64,000 nt of DNA from Hemerocallis citrina (taxonomy: Eukaryota > Streptophyta > Magnoliopsida > Asparagales > Asphodelaceae). Positions 36,066-48,354 of this stretch are shown here, piece by piece (the stretch's first letter is position 1; every line of letters begins with the position of its first letter). The DNA lies in contig CM030364.1 in the NCBI GenBank assembly GCA_017893485.1, positions 248,423,122 to 248,487,121 of the forward strand. Direction: 5' to 3'. The position numbers and the translations under genes were made by a program. Below the pieces are notes generated by a model. The model did no database searches and had not been told where the DNA came from. It was given only the letters and a program-made list of their open reading frames with translations.

Positions 36066-39000
36066 TGTAACCCCTGTTTTTCATTTTTTGTATTCTTAGT
36101 GTATTTTTCTTCTTTCTGGAGTATTTATACTTTTCTTGTATTTTGGACCATATATTGGAGTTATTTTCAATATATATTCATTTTATTTCATTTTGAGCTC
36201 TTTGTGTGTGATTGTTTTTCTTTGCTTCGTTCTTCATCAATTGTGATTTTCTTTTTTATTGGATTCTTGCTTTGTTCTTTTTGCTCGTGTGGTGGGTGTT
36301 CATGGTTCTTTGTTTTGTCTAATCCTATTGATAATTCTATTGTCTATTGATCCCTACTTAACTACCAAAGCCAAAATAGCCCATAAACCCTATTGCAAAT
36401 CCTATTAAACACAATTCTCCTATTACCACTCCTATTATACCCAAATACACCCATTAACCTAAATATCCACAACCCAATAACTCCACCCTATATAAAACCC
36501 TCACCTCCTACCTAAAACCTAACCCTAGCCCTGTGCAACCTTACCCCCGATCTCCCCTTCTCTGTTTTGCACCGTCAACACCCCAACCCGATAACTCCTA
36601 GCCATTGCACCCTACTCCCGACCGCCAACCCATCGCCTAACCGCTAGTACCCCACTCCCGATCCCCTTGAACCCATCACCGAGAGCACCTCCATCCCATC
36701 TCGCTCTCCATTCGTCTATCCCACAATCTCTCCGATGTTGAGCGCGACCCACGACAGCAGAAACAGCAGCAGCGACGCCAGCCAAGGTCAGCGCCGCTGC
36801 CACTCCCGACCATTCTCTCTCGCCCTCTTGGTTTTACTCGTGCACGGAGTTGCACGTGTGTGATCATGTGATTGCTTGGTTCATGGATTTGTTCGTGGGT
36901 TGTGTTCGTTGCCGGAAATCTGTTCCTGTTATTCTTGGTGTTTGCTTCGTCTTCGGTTAAGGCAAGTAACTTGTACTCAATTCTTTTGTATGATACAGGT
37001 CATAAATTCTGCTTGTAGTGTAGTTGGGTTCTAGAGACAACTCGTGTGTGATGTATGTTTGATGAGTATTGTCTCTATAGTGCAATTGACCATAGTTGCC
37101 TCACGACATAAATTTGACATGAAACAACTTAAGTTTTGACCGTTCTTGATGTGATTATATTTTTGAGATAATTAAGAGAAATCGTGTGTTTATTTGGATT
37201 CATGTGATATACTTGTTGTGAACATGCTATATACCATATTTCATATCGTTCGAACATTTAGTAGACTCTATAACATGTTTGGTTGTGTTTGGGACGAGTT
37301 TCGTATGTTGTATGTTGATTTGTGGTTAAGAAAAAAATATGTATTTTGTCAGTGATCAGTTTTGAATACTATTTTAGACCATATTAAGGTCAGTATCTTA
37401 ACTTCAGTACTTAACATGATTTTTAGAGAAATCCATCTTCTTTCCAAACTCTCTGACCTTGATCGATTTTGTTTTCGTATATGTGAGATATGATTGTTTT
37501 ACTACAGAGGTATATTTCATTTCAAGATTTCGTTTCTTGATAATTTCGATGACTAAACTATTTTGATACTAGTGCTAAGCATATTATTTTGATTTGAAAT
37601 TTTGTACAGTATTTCTAAATCTATTTAGGGATTACCCAGAATTTTGATGGATTTTATTGATGATTTTTATATACCGTTTAATGCTTGTTTATAAAGACTA
37701 TACCTGTTGGATTTCGTTCGTTGTTTTGTAAAGATTTGTATTTTCTCCCTAATTCCTTTTTCTATATGAAAACTATTTATGAAATATGAAAGTTAGCTTA
37801 TTTTGTCTATTTTCATCTCCCTTTGGCGGATTTGGATTTCGTTTCACAGTTTGCGAGATATTATAGTTTTCGTGTAGCACTGTTGGGAATTCCAGATTTG
37901 CCAAACTATTGTTCCTTGATATTTTCTCATTTTTGTTGGCTAAACTAATCTTACTAAAAAATTATGAAACTATTTATTCTGATACTAGACATATAGGGGA
38001 ATATCCCAAATTTTTTCTGGATTTATTTGAGGTGTTTTGATGCTTTTTTCCTGACTGTGAATTCGATTTACTGATTTCTGGCTGAACGTATTTTCTGGTT
38101 TCAAATAAGTTTTGAGTTATGTTTTTCTAAGACACTATATGACTTATATGTATCCGCTGGATTCGATTGAAAGTCTATTTTCCATATTCCCCGATGAATT
38201 CAGGTTTCGATATTTGTGGAAACGGAAATCGTTGTTTTAGTACTGTACTGTTGTGCTGTCCTGAAATAGGAAGTACTCTATTTTATTCTGTTATGTGACT
38301 ATTTATCATCTGTACATGCTTATCTGTTGTTCTGAACTTGTGGGTCATTATATCATGCTAGATTTACTTTGTTTCATGCACATGCACATCTGTCTGATAA
38401 TAATTATAAAATGATCAAGCCGGGGTTTATGGGAAAAATCTAGTAGTGGGAAAGCATAGAAATGTTACTTAGAAGGGGGCCCGTATTTTCCATATGATTA
38501 TCTGTTATCTGTTATTCTGTACCCTGTCTACATTACTTCCTATAGGAAGGTGTAGGATAGAAGAGAACCACTAGGTTCGATCTGTCTGTCTGGATCTGTT
38601 ATCTGATATCTACCTGAACCCTGAGTACATGAACTATTTTGAACCCCTACGAAATCTACAAACGTAACTATTTTGAATGTAGCAACCATGTGATAAAAGG
38701 ATGGCACATGAAGTGCTACCTAGTTAGCAATTAATACAAGACTTATAAGAATCTGTATCTGGCATCTGTATCTGATATCTGAATCTATTATCTATATTTG
38801 CTATATGGCTATCTGGTTATCTGATTATCTGTTATCTGTCTGACACTATCGCTTGATATCATTATTTGACACTATCTGTATATCTGTCTGCATGCTATTT
38901 GACTTTTGACACTTGACACATGTTAGTATACCATGCTAGTTGATTCTGCTATACCATATTATATCTGTTTCTGCTATTATTTAGATTTGTTAGTTTTCCA

Positions 39001-39477
39001 TGTACTTGTATCCTGCATTACAAGCGGTCTGTAACTTGGATTGATGGGTACTTGTTTTCTTTTCCTTCTCCTGCAATTTATTGATTGCAGATCAGGATGG
39101 TCGTTTGCCTGATGGTATTAGAGAAATGAGATATTAGTGCGGGACTTCTTTTGCTATTATTATTATCTGTTGCTTTTGAACAATGTATTTGAGTATATGG
39201 ATTTTATTTGTATTTGGGCGATGTGACCCAGGATATTAACTTGTCCGGATCTGTTTATTTGAGACTATTATATTATTGGTTTTCAATTAAATTCTATTGG
39301 CACTCTGTTTTGTTTTGAGATATATATGTCTGTGTGAGGATGATTCTTTTGGCTTCCGACTCTGATTATCTTGAGATTGTTGTAAGATTCTGAACAGTTT
39401 ATGGATGATGCAAATCATTTGCTTGGTTGAGTCGTGTATCCGTATTCCGTATTCTTTTTGGGAAGCAGGGTGTAACA
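36066..39477 (+). repeat. 3' LTR of the nested gypsy element
   Basis: Begins TGTAACCCCTG and ends GGGTGTAACA, 3412 bp against 3393 bp for the 5' copy. No gene inside; the short open frames are shadows. Confidence 0.92.
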
Positions 39478-40700
39478 ATTTTACTATTCCTTTATTTAGC
39501 AAGCTTATAAATGTTTTTTTCTCCTTCTTTTGTTCCTAATTTTGTGTATAAATCATCATAAGGTTTTTCTTTTGCATCTCTTACCGCTTTCTTAACTTCT
39601 TTTCTAACGGTCTTATATCTCTCCTAATTTTCTTCATTTCTACTATTTTTCCATATTTTGAAGGTTGATCTTTTTTCTCTCACAATATTTTAGGCTTCTT
39701 CTTACCACCACAATGTTTCTTTAGTTAGCAACCCTTTACCTTTAGATTCTCCAAGTACCTCCTATTTATGTACGTAGTTATTTTAGTCAACATCATATTT
39801 GTCTCCCCTTCCCAATTTTATTATGCTCCTTTAAGTACTTTATCTCTAAAAACCTTTAGTTTCTCTCCCTTCAAGTTCCACCACCTAATTCTTGGGTTCC
39901 TAGTCTCCTTCCTTGTACATTGTGTTTTCCAATCTTAACATCCAACACCATTAATCTATGTTGTGAGGTTAAACACTCTTCCGGTATAACTTTACAATTT
40001 TTACATGTCAAGTGATCCACCTTTATAGTGATGAAAAAAAATCAATAAGACTCTTATTTGCCCCACTTTTAAAGGTTAACAAATGTTCATCCATTTTTCT
40101 AAAATAAGTATTTGCTAGTATAAAATCATACGAAGCCGCAAAATCTAATAGAGCCTCTCCACCATCGTTCTTATTTCCATATCCATGTCCTCCATGCACC
40201 CTATCATATCCCATGTTATCTTGTCCTACATGTTCATTGAATCCCCTCCTATAAATAATTTTTCACCTGAGAGTACTTCTTAAATTATCCCATCCATATC
40301 TTTCCAAAATTTATTTTCAGGTTATGCATCTAATCGTATTTCGGGTGCATAAACACTAATGATATTAATTATGTTTTCCCCTAATACAAGCTAATTTGTA
40401 TTGTTCTATCTCCTTTCATATTAACACCTACTACATCTCATTTGAATTTCTTATCTACTAAAGTTCCTACTCCATTTCTATTTCTAAATTTACATGTATA
40501 ATATAATTTAAAACCATATATCTCTTTAACTTTCTCTCTTACCCACTTTGTTTCTTATAAACAAGTTATCAATATTCCTTCTAATCATAGTATCTACTAG
40601 CTCTATACATTTTTCTGTCAATGTTCCTATATTTCAAGTTGCTAATCTAAGCTTATTTTCCTATACTAAATTCTTTACCCGCACACGTCCAGATTGGAGC
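39478..40700 (-). pseudogene. RTE-type LINE, 5' half (endonuclease)
   Basis: On the minus strand, from about 40645, the frame reads an ATWNIGTLT start typical of the apurinic-type endonuclease, and at 40214-40023 GYDRVHGGHGYGNKN and LLDFAASYDFILANTYF, the conserved RTE endonuclease region. Several stops and shifts. It continues the LINE at 16968-18638 across the gypsy insertion. The element's 5' limit, perhaps near 40910, is uncertain. Confidence 0.8.
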
Positions 40701-41710
40701 AAAAATATTTGCCCATTTTTTACCGCACACGAATGCTGGTATAACGCCCCTTGCACATTTTTCGAAGCACCTAGAGGCAAGCACAATGCATCGCTTCCAG
40801 GGAATATCCTAGCATTAACGTGTATATTTTTAGGATTCATGTTAATAGGATTTGATAAAATTGTGTTGGCTGTCAACTGCCTAATGCAACCCTTAAAAAT
40901 ATTATAAAATATTTGGTACATGTTTCGTCCCTTATTATATGCATATTACTATATCTATATGCATATTTTCCTATTTACTGTAGCAAAAAAAAAACAAAAA
41001 AAGCATTTTTTCTTAAATACTGCAGAGCATTTTTGGGAAAAAAATGCATTTTATGGATATTTGCCTAACGATTGTGGATGTTCTAACAAAACAATAACAA
41101 AATATTATCATGTAGTATATCCTATAATTAATTACTCTGATGTTCATAAGTATATATACATGACTGTAGACACGTCATTGTCTTATATATGTCAATCAAA
41201 TTTCTCATGGCAGTATTCACATGCCATCATCAGCATATTCAGCTTCTCTAAGAGCATCCACACTCAGTTTCTCGAATTTTCATATTTTTCATATTTTGAG
41301 AATTTAAGAGCTGCACTCATTTCTTATTTTGTCATAATATAAAAATTGGGAAAGAGTCGCTTCTCATAGTTGAGAAACAAAATTGGCAATTCCCAAAATA
41401 TAAGGGACGGAACATTCCCTTAATTTTTAAAATTTTTTAAATGAGTTGGAGGTTACAAGTTGTTTCGTCCAAGAGATTTTCGGTTTTTTGTTAAAATCGA
41501 TTGGACAGTACGTGATGTACTGTCCAAAAAATTTTAAAAAAAGCATCGGACACAACGTTGTCTCGTCCGATGCATTTTTTTGCTTGGATGGGACAACATG
41601 TCCCGTCCTATGCCAAAGTCTCCTAACTAATTCTTAATTACTAATTTTAGGTCTAATTTAATCACTAATTTACTAATTTAATAACTAATTTAACCACTCA
41701 TGACAAATTT
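40701..41710. other. intergenic, hairpin-rich stretch at its right side
   Basis: No gene. The left part may be LINE 5' UTR. Around 41074 and 41249 short TGTGGATGTTC and GAGCATCCAC motifs resemble MITE ends, but no full element could be bounded. Confidence 0.35.
41503..41613. repeat. three consecutive hairpins
   Basis: GGACAGTAC-GTGAT-GTACTGTCC is a perfect 9-bp stem. Then GCATCGGACACAACG pairs imperfectly with CGTTGTCTCGTCCGATGC, and GGATGGGAC pairs with GTCCCGTCC. Probably the inside of an unclassified MITE. Confidence 0.55.
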
Positions 41711-42175
41711 AACTTCTTGGAAGAATTGGGCAAGAAACAGAAAGACAATGTCTTATATTGCGACAGTCAGAATGTTATCCATCTGGCAAAAATTCGTCTT
41801 TCCATTCCAAAACGAAACACATACATATGCGATATCATTTCATCTGGACACTTCTGGAAGATAAAAATTTGAAGTTAGAAAAGATTAGTCAAAGTCAAAA
41901 TCCGACAGACATACTAACAAAGACCCACCGCGGAAGGCATTCTCCCTAATAAGGCAGATATTTCTGACCCCACTTGGACGAAACGAAAGATATTATCGAT
42001 GAATAGAAGCACGTCTTGTTCATTATCATCGCGGAAATATTCCCGATGACCACTAACAAACTGAAGCTATGTTCAGCTTCAGTTGGCATGCACGAATGAT
42101 AAGACTAGGAAGAGCTACTGCATTGATCGAGGTGTGGAGACATGATTAATCAAGTCTCCAGGTGGGAGAATGTTG
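41711..42175 (+). pseudogene. copia fragment: RNase H end, 3' UTR and tract
   Basis: One frame reads ELGKKQKDNVLYCDSQN, HLAKNSSFHSKTKHI and [10 protein letters not shown], the C-terminal part of a copia RNase H (41711-41930). About 230 bases later comes AGGTGGGAGAATGTTGG (42161-42177), a copia tract-LTR junction type. The LTR and the rest of pol were not found, so this is a fragment. Confidence 0.75.
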
Positions 42176-42275
42176 GTAGGTAGTGAGGCGGTGCCCACTA
42201 TGTTTGACATGAAGATACACAGAAGAAAAAGGGGGATTATACACCAACGAAAGGTAGATAAAAAATATAACCAGT

Positions 42276-42279
<4 letters not shown>

Positions 42280-42317
<38 letters not shown>
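42280..42317. repeat. (TA)n microsatellite
   Basis: Uninterrupted TA dinucleotides. Confidence 0.9.
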
Positions 42318-42319
<2 letters not shown>

Positions 42320-42609
42320 CCAAAAGAAAAAAAATGCATGCAGTACAAACACATGATCTTAGGTATGCGTGGATTATAATTATCACTGACATATATTATT
42401 TATGAGTTATGGCGGTTACCATTATTAAAATTGATACATTATATTGAAACATATATCATACTTATTTAATTATGTTCAGTTCTAATTGGACGTTTCTATT
42501 TATATATAAATATGCAGAAATTCCACCCTGATAAGGCAGAGTAACAAATTTGTTGAAGGAAACATAGAGTAGCAATATGATAAAGCACAAAGATTATCGA
42601 AAATCTGAA

Positions 42610-42827
42610 GGGTGTTTTGGTAACGTGACAATCTCTGTTAATTTTTATGTGGAGGAATCCTTAAATCACACCCTTTAAAGTGGAATGTATATCATTCCCA
42701 ACAAAAAATTTTGATTCCCATGAAAATTTATGAATCCTTCCAAAACTATACTCATATCTTACCAAACTAGGTAATCCAGAGAATAATCCTAGATTCTCAT
42801 GTATAATACCGCGTACCAAACGCCCCC
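42610..42827. mobile_element. MITE with GGGTGTTTTGGTA ends
   Basis: The left end GGGTGTTTTGGTAACG and right end CGTACCAAACGCCCC are inverted. About 218 bp, non-coding. The ends resemble Tourist-type or related MITEs; target duplication unclear. Confidence 0.55.
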
Positions 42828-42844
42828 TTATATAATTGGTTTTT

Positions 42845-43304
42845 CTTAGATATTACCCCCATAAAACTTAGGTATTTTTATATAACCCCAATAAAGTTTG
42901 TAATTGTATATAACCCTCCACAAAATATTAAGTTACTTCAAAAATTCTCCAAAACATTAAAAAAAACTTTTTAATACCTAAACTATCTCTCTTCCATCTT
43001 CCCAATTAAAACACTCATATGAGAGCCGGAACCACTAGGCCCCACCAGGAAAGAAAAAATTGACTATTCATACGATTATATATAAGCATGATGGAAGGAG
43101 CATGGGAGGAGGAATGGGGAGAAATGAAAAATAAGGTGGAAATTGGGGTTGAATATGAATGTTTTAGTTGGGACGATGAAAGAGATGGGCAGTTTAGACA
43201 TTGAAAAAAATATACTGTATGGTCTAGGGGTTTTTTGAAGTAACTTAATAGTTTGTTGAAGGTTATATAGAAACACATATATTTAATGAGTAATATCTAA
43301 AAAA
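42845..43304. mobile_element. long-armed fold-back MITE
   Basis: The left TTAGATATTAC ... TATATAACC ... TATTAAGTTACTTCAAAAA is matched in inverted form on the right by GAAGTAACTTAATAG ... GGTTATATAG ... GTAATATCTAA. Arms of roughly 90-110 bp with gaps; interior unrecognised. Confidence 0.6.
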
Positions 43305-43423
43305 ATCATTTATTTTTAATATAAATGACACTTTCGTAAAGAATTATGCCGTAAATAAAACTTAAAGTTTGAAAACATTATAAAGTTTGAAGACATTATA
43401 GTAACTGGATAATTAATTACAAA

Positions 43424-43612
43424 CTAGTAATATACACGTGTGATGCACATATTAATTTTTAAAAAAAAACTAAACTCTGATTTACACGTGCGATGCATGT
43501 TTTAATAACTAAAATTATATATTTTTAAAAGCAAATGTGAAGACTATAATGGGAGAGTTGGAGTTGCATGTAAGTAGGTAGATTTACAACTCAAACTCTT
43601 CCATTATAATAG
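43424..43612 (-). mobile_element. mini-Helitron-like repeat
   Basis: Minus-strand 3' end: ATGTGCATCACACGTGTA hairpin, spacer, CTAG (43424-43427), then T. The other edge is near CTTCCATTATAATAG, as in the related copies. Confidence 0.5.
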
Positions 43613-43654
43613 TTATTATATATTATATTATAGATAAATAGATATAGATAGATA

Positions 43655-43828
43655 ATTTACACGCGTGATGCACATTTAATATATTTTAAAAAAAATGAAG
43701 TAAAAAATATGACATAGTGAGGACTTGAACCTGAGACCTCCTTCATATTAGTTATGCATATGCAATGCATGCGTTGGTAGATTTGCAAATGACACTAAGG
43801 CCTTCTCCCATTATAATATTAGATATTA
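43655..43828 (-). mobile_element. mini-Helitron-like repeat with tRNA-like boxes
   Basis: Related to 11412-11590. On the minus strand, GGCCTTAGTGTC (43802-43791) resembles an A box and GGTTCAAGTCC (43731-43721) a B box. The CTAG end is degraded (ATAG). It could equally be a tRNA-derived SINE. Confidence 0.5.
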
Positions 43829-44861
43829 GAGATTTATAGTTAATACAACTCTCACATAAAAATGTGTGGCTCAGCTTAGATTAATTATGTTGGGTTGTCT
43901 ATAAATTACACTGATATAAGTAAAAACTGAAGCTACACGATCCCAGCACATATCTTAAAGCTTCCAAGGGTAGTGCAGTAATTTCACATCAACAGCGAGT
44001 CAACTAGAAGAACGTGGGCCATCTTCAGGTCCACAATTATGGCTTACTTACAACCCAAATTCTGGATTAAATAACTAATTCTATCCCTTCACTATGGGAA
44101 TCTCCAACCGAATCTTAAAAATTGCATTCTCAGGTCTATCTTTCATAACTGATTCCTATCCTATAAGTACCTTATCCCCTCATCCAGCCAAAGATAATCA
44201 ATCTTTCACCACCAAAACTATAATCTTTATTATGGGTTGCTAACTTGAGGGTCAAAGGGTCATACGCCGGAGCCACCTTAGGTGCAAAGACTTTTTGCAG
44301 TATGGGCCATATTAGATATATGATACAATGTGAGGGCAGATGTATGGTCCAGATCTATTTTGGGCATATTCGAAAAAACTGATTCGTGCTTTTATAATAG
44401 AGAGAGATAAAAAAAAAAATTAAAACAAAAAAATGCCGTCTTTGTAAACTTGGATCACCATTTAGTTTAGGTTTTTTTTCGTTTTTTAATTCGTTAAACT
44501 GTTGGACATTAAAATATTTGTGGGTAACTGGAGCAATATGCATTACATAATTTTCCGTCCTTGTCCTCAACAAAAATGTTAAAAATTTTGGAACAAAATA
44601 TGTAGTTTTTTTTAATATTTAAAATATTTAATTAATTCGATCATTATTTTCAGCAATTTTTCTTTATATGCACCAAATATTTGTTGTTCTGCTACACACA
44701 TTTATACCACCAGCGCAATGGAAATCTTGTGGTTGATTATGTTGAATAACTATACTAAAAAATGGTTAGTACTAACTTAGTTTGAGTTCATCTTCCTTTG
44801 TATTGATATCGTATTTTTATTATCTATTTAACAAAGAGGCAACATGCGACATTGCACATTC
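43829..44861. other. intergenic, nothing recognised
   Basis: AT-rich sequence without credible open frames, repeats with clear ends or RNA genes. The hAT element begins at its right edge. Confidence 0.5.
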
Positions 44862-47800
44862 TAGGGTTGGCAACCGGACCGGGCAGACCCGCGACCCGCC
44901 CGAACCCGCTCTCCAAAACTTGGCCCATTAAGATACGGTTCGGGTCCGGGTCGAACCCGCGAGTCTAAACAGATCGACCCGGGTCATCTAATTTGGGTTT
45001 CCAATCCGTCGAACCCGACTCGTCAACCCGCTGAACAGTGCCCAACCCGCCCACCAACCCGCGGGTCGACCCGCAAGTTTCGAATCGTTTGACCCGTACC
45101 AGGTCGAACGTTCGACCCGCACGGGTCGACTGTTCGACCCGCTGGTCCAATGGCGAAAAAAATAGCCAACGACTATTTTAGCTTCTCCCCCCCCCCCTCT
45201 TATAAATACCCCTTAAACCATTCTAAAAATTTCATACCTTATTCTCTTACTCTCTCTACTACTACTACTCAGTTCAATCTCAATTTTTTGAAATTTTGTC
45301 AACAAAGAAGCTAGCAATATAGAAGCAACAGATGCCGACCATATCGAATTCAACATTCAACTACGTCTACTTCAAGTCATCAACTCTTCTAAGGTTCCAA
45401 CAAAGAAGCTCTTTTTCTTTCTATATACGAGTCCGGATTTCTACTTCTACTTCTACTTTTATTTTCGCTCTCATTCTATATACGAGTATCCACGTAGTAC
45501 GGTATCAAAATTTCACAACCCTCTTATTGTCTTGATATTTTTTTTATAGTATAAATTTATTGTATCATATTTGTTTATTGGTTTTTTTATCTTCTCTCTC
45601 ACAACCCTCCTATTGTTTTCTAGATTTTTTTTAAAAACTTATCTCACCTAGATTGTATTTAATTTTTTCATATGCACTACTATATCAACATGTCTAGATC
45701 ACGAGGTAGTGCCCGTACCCAAAGTGGATAAGATTCCACCGGCACTTCTCATAGGCCTCCTACTATCCCACAAAATGAGCCCGTCGAAAAGTACCCTATG
45801 ACCGGACACATTGGTACACACGATGTGTTTGTGGGAGACATAGACATAGAACAAGAACCACAAACACAAGCAACCGAAACAACACAAGCAGGTAGTAGTA
45901 GGAAAACTAGATGGGAAAGTAGTGATTGGCACAAATTTTATGATTATATTTTCGACGAAGAAAATCCGGGTGTAGGTATAAAAATTTGTAAAACTTATTC
46001 GAAAGCACAAAAATGGAAGAAGGGTGAGGGAACAGGTACAATAGAACGACACATCCAAAATGTACACAAGAAACTTCTTGTAGACATACCCGACCAACAA
46101 AAAAACCACCATAGGACCGGTCTAGTTGATAGCCACCCTTATGATCCCGAACTTCTTCGTCGGGAAATGACCCGACTAGTAATTATGGAAGAGTTACCAT
46201 TTTCCTATTCAGAGAGTAGGGACTTAGAAACTTTTAATCAAACCGCATTAAACCCGCATTTTAAAAGAATCCCTAGGAATACTGTAAAGTTAGATTGTTT
46301 TAAAATATACACCGAAATGAGAGAAGCTTTGATTACTAATTTATGGAGTTTAACTTGTAGAGTTTCTTTAACTTCCGATTGCTGGAAGGGTTGCAGCAAT
46401 ATTCCAATGATGGGATAACTTGCCATTGGATCGATAGTGATTGGATTCTTTAAAAAAGGATCATATCACTTGTCGGGTTGCCCAATCCCCATAGTGGTTA
46501 TGAAATTGCAAATCGTATTTCAGAAATTTGTGATGTTTTTCATATCCGTGATAAAATTATGTGTATAAATTTTGATAATGCATCTAACAACAATGCATCA
46601 ATTAGTATATTACAAACCGCATTAAACCCTCTATCTGACAATATTTTTCATATTAGATGTGCATGTCATATTTTAAATTTATGTGTTCAAGATGCATTAA
46701 AAATAGCCGACCCATATATAGTTAACATTAGAAATTGTGTACATTTTATTGCATTAAGTGGCCCCATATTTCAAGAATGAAAAGTATGGTGTAGGCTTAA
46801 AAATGTACATTTTAGAAAATTTCCAAAAGATGTTAAATACCGATGGAACTCTACTTTGATTTGCTACAAGTTGTTACTGAATATAAAGAATATATAAATA
46901 ATTTTTGTATGGCAAAAAATATGCCAAATTTTCAAATGACCCCCGAAGCTTGGTATTTTGCCGAATCTTTGTTAAAATTTTTAGAACCTTTTAAAACCGC
47001 AACTTTAAAATTTTCAAAATCTTATGAATCTACTTCTAGTAGCATTTTTATTTTGATAGTTACTATGATGCAAACTTTCAAAGAAATGATCGATGATGCT
47101 TCCATTGGTCATATTGTGAAACCTGCATATACCAAATTTTTGAAGTATTTTAGTCCACCTCCTATGTTGTATTGTATTGCTACTGTGTTGGATCCTCGTA
47201 TCAAATTAGAAGATACGAAAAGTTTGATTGAAATATTTTTTACTTTACTAGGAGAAGAATCCGAAATTGATTGCCAAACATTTTTAGCTAGTTTTGAATC
47301 GACATTAAATAACTTGTATGATTTTTATGATAGAAGTTTTGCATCTATTAGTACAACTAGTTTAGTTAGTTCCTCTTCTTCTACTTCTAGAGGTAAGGGT
47401 AAGAATAAATTAGATGATGCCACATTTAATTTACTTGCCCAACTTCAATCAAAAAAACCTAGGACTAATTAACCAAATGAATTACATTGGTATAATCAAC
47501 AAGATTCTGAAAGTTTTACTTCTACACTTGATATTTTACAATGGTGAAAAGACCATGAACATACTTATAGTATTCTTAAATATATGGCTAAAGATCTAAT
47601 AACTCTTCATGTCACTACAGTTGCTTCAGAAAGTGCATTTTCTACAAGTGACAGGGTTCTAACCAATTACAGGAATCGCTTGAAACCCCAATCGTTGGAG
47701 ATGCTCGTATGCACGGAAGACTGGATGAAGGCTGAAGATAGGACTCAAGGAAAAGGGTTCGACACATCTACAAGTGGAAGCAACTCGCCGGAAGAAGAAG

Positions 47801-48334
47801 AACAACAACAATAGCAACCAACATCAAGAACTGAAGACCAACAACAACAACAAAAAATTGAATACCAACAAATTGAAGAAAATTGTACATGTACTTTGTT
47901 TGTTATAAAAAAATTAGGATAATGAAGAAAATTGAAATTGTATCGAAGAAATTTGTTATTGTAAGAAACAAATTTCTAGAAAATCTTTGTTTCTTATTAC
48001 AAATTGGGAAACTTGTATAAGTTGAAATCATATTAATAATATATACATTTTTTTGGCAATTTCACTCTTTGATTCTTATTATTATTATTACATTCTTTTT
48101 ATTATTATTAAAATTACAATTTTTTATAAGTTAAAAAAAAATTAGACGGGCCAACCCGCGACCCGACCCGACCCGGGTTGGACCCGAATGGGTTCGCGGG
48201 CTGGGCGAGTCGAGTTTTTGCAATTTCGACCCGGCCCGGTTGCCACTCAAGCCCGACCAGAACCTGCCCTAGTTGGGTTCCAACCCGGACGGGTTCGACC
48301 CGACTCGGCCCGGTCGACCCGTTTGCCAACCCTA
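44862..48334 (+). mobile_element. hAT transposon, decayed, with 8-bp target duplication
   Basis: Inverted ends TAGGGTTGGCAA are flanked by GCACATTC (44854-44861) and GCACGTTC (48335-48342), seven of eight bases equal. Both ends are full of ACCCG/CGGGT words (44880-45150 and 48150-48325), often as CGGGTCGACCCG-like palindromes. The transposase remnant lies between. Confidence 0.92.
45690..47814 (+). pseudogene. hAT transposase remnant
   Basis: The probable start is ATG 45690, with a stop soon after (45729). Then come a BED-type region (WHKFYDYIF ... RHIQNVHKK, with one zinc Cys missing), the central part (VSLTSDCWKG, CACHILNLCVQDAL) and the C-terminal dimerisation motif TTVASESAFSTSDRVL near 47606-47653. 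Frameshifts near 46420 and 46850 and stops such as that near 47545 (Trp codon to TGA) break it. In an intact element it would bind the subterminal repeats and cut at the 8-bp sites; here it is dead. Confidence 0.88.
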
Positions 48335-48354
48335 GCACGTTCTCTATTGTATGA

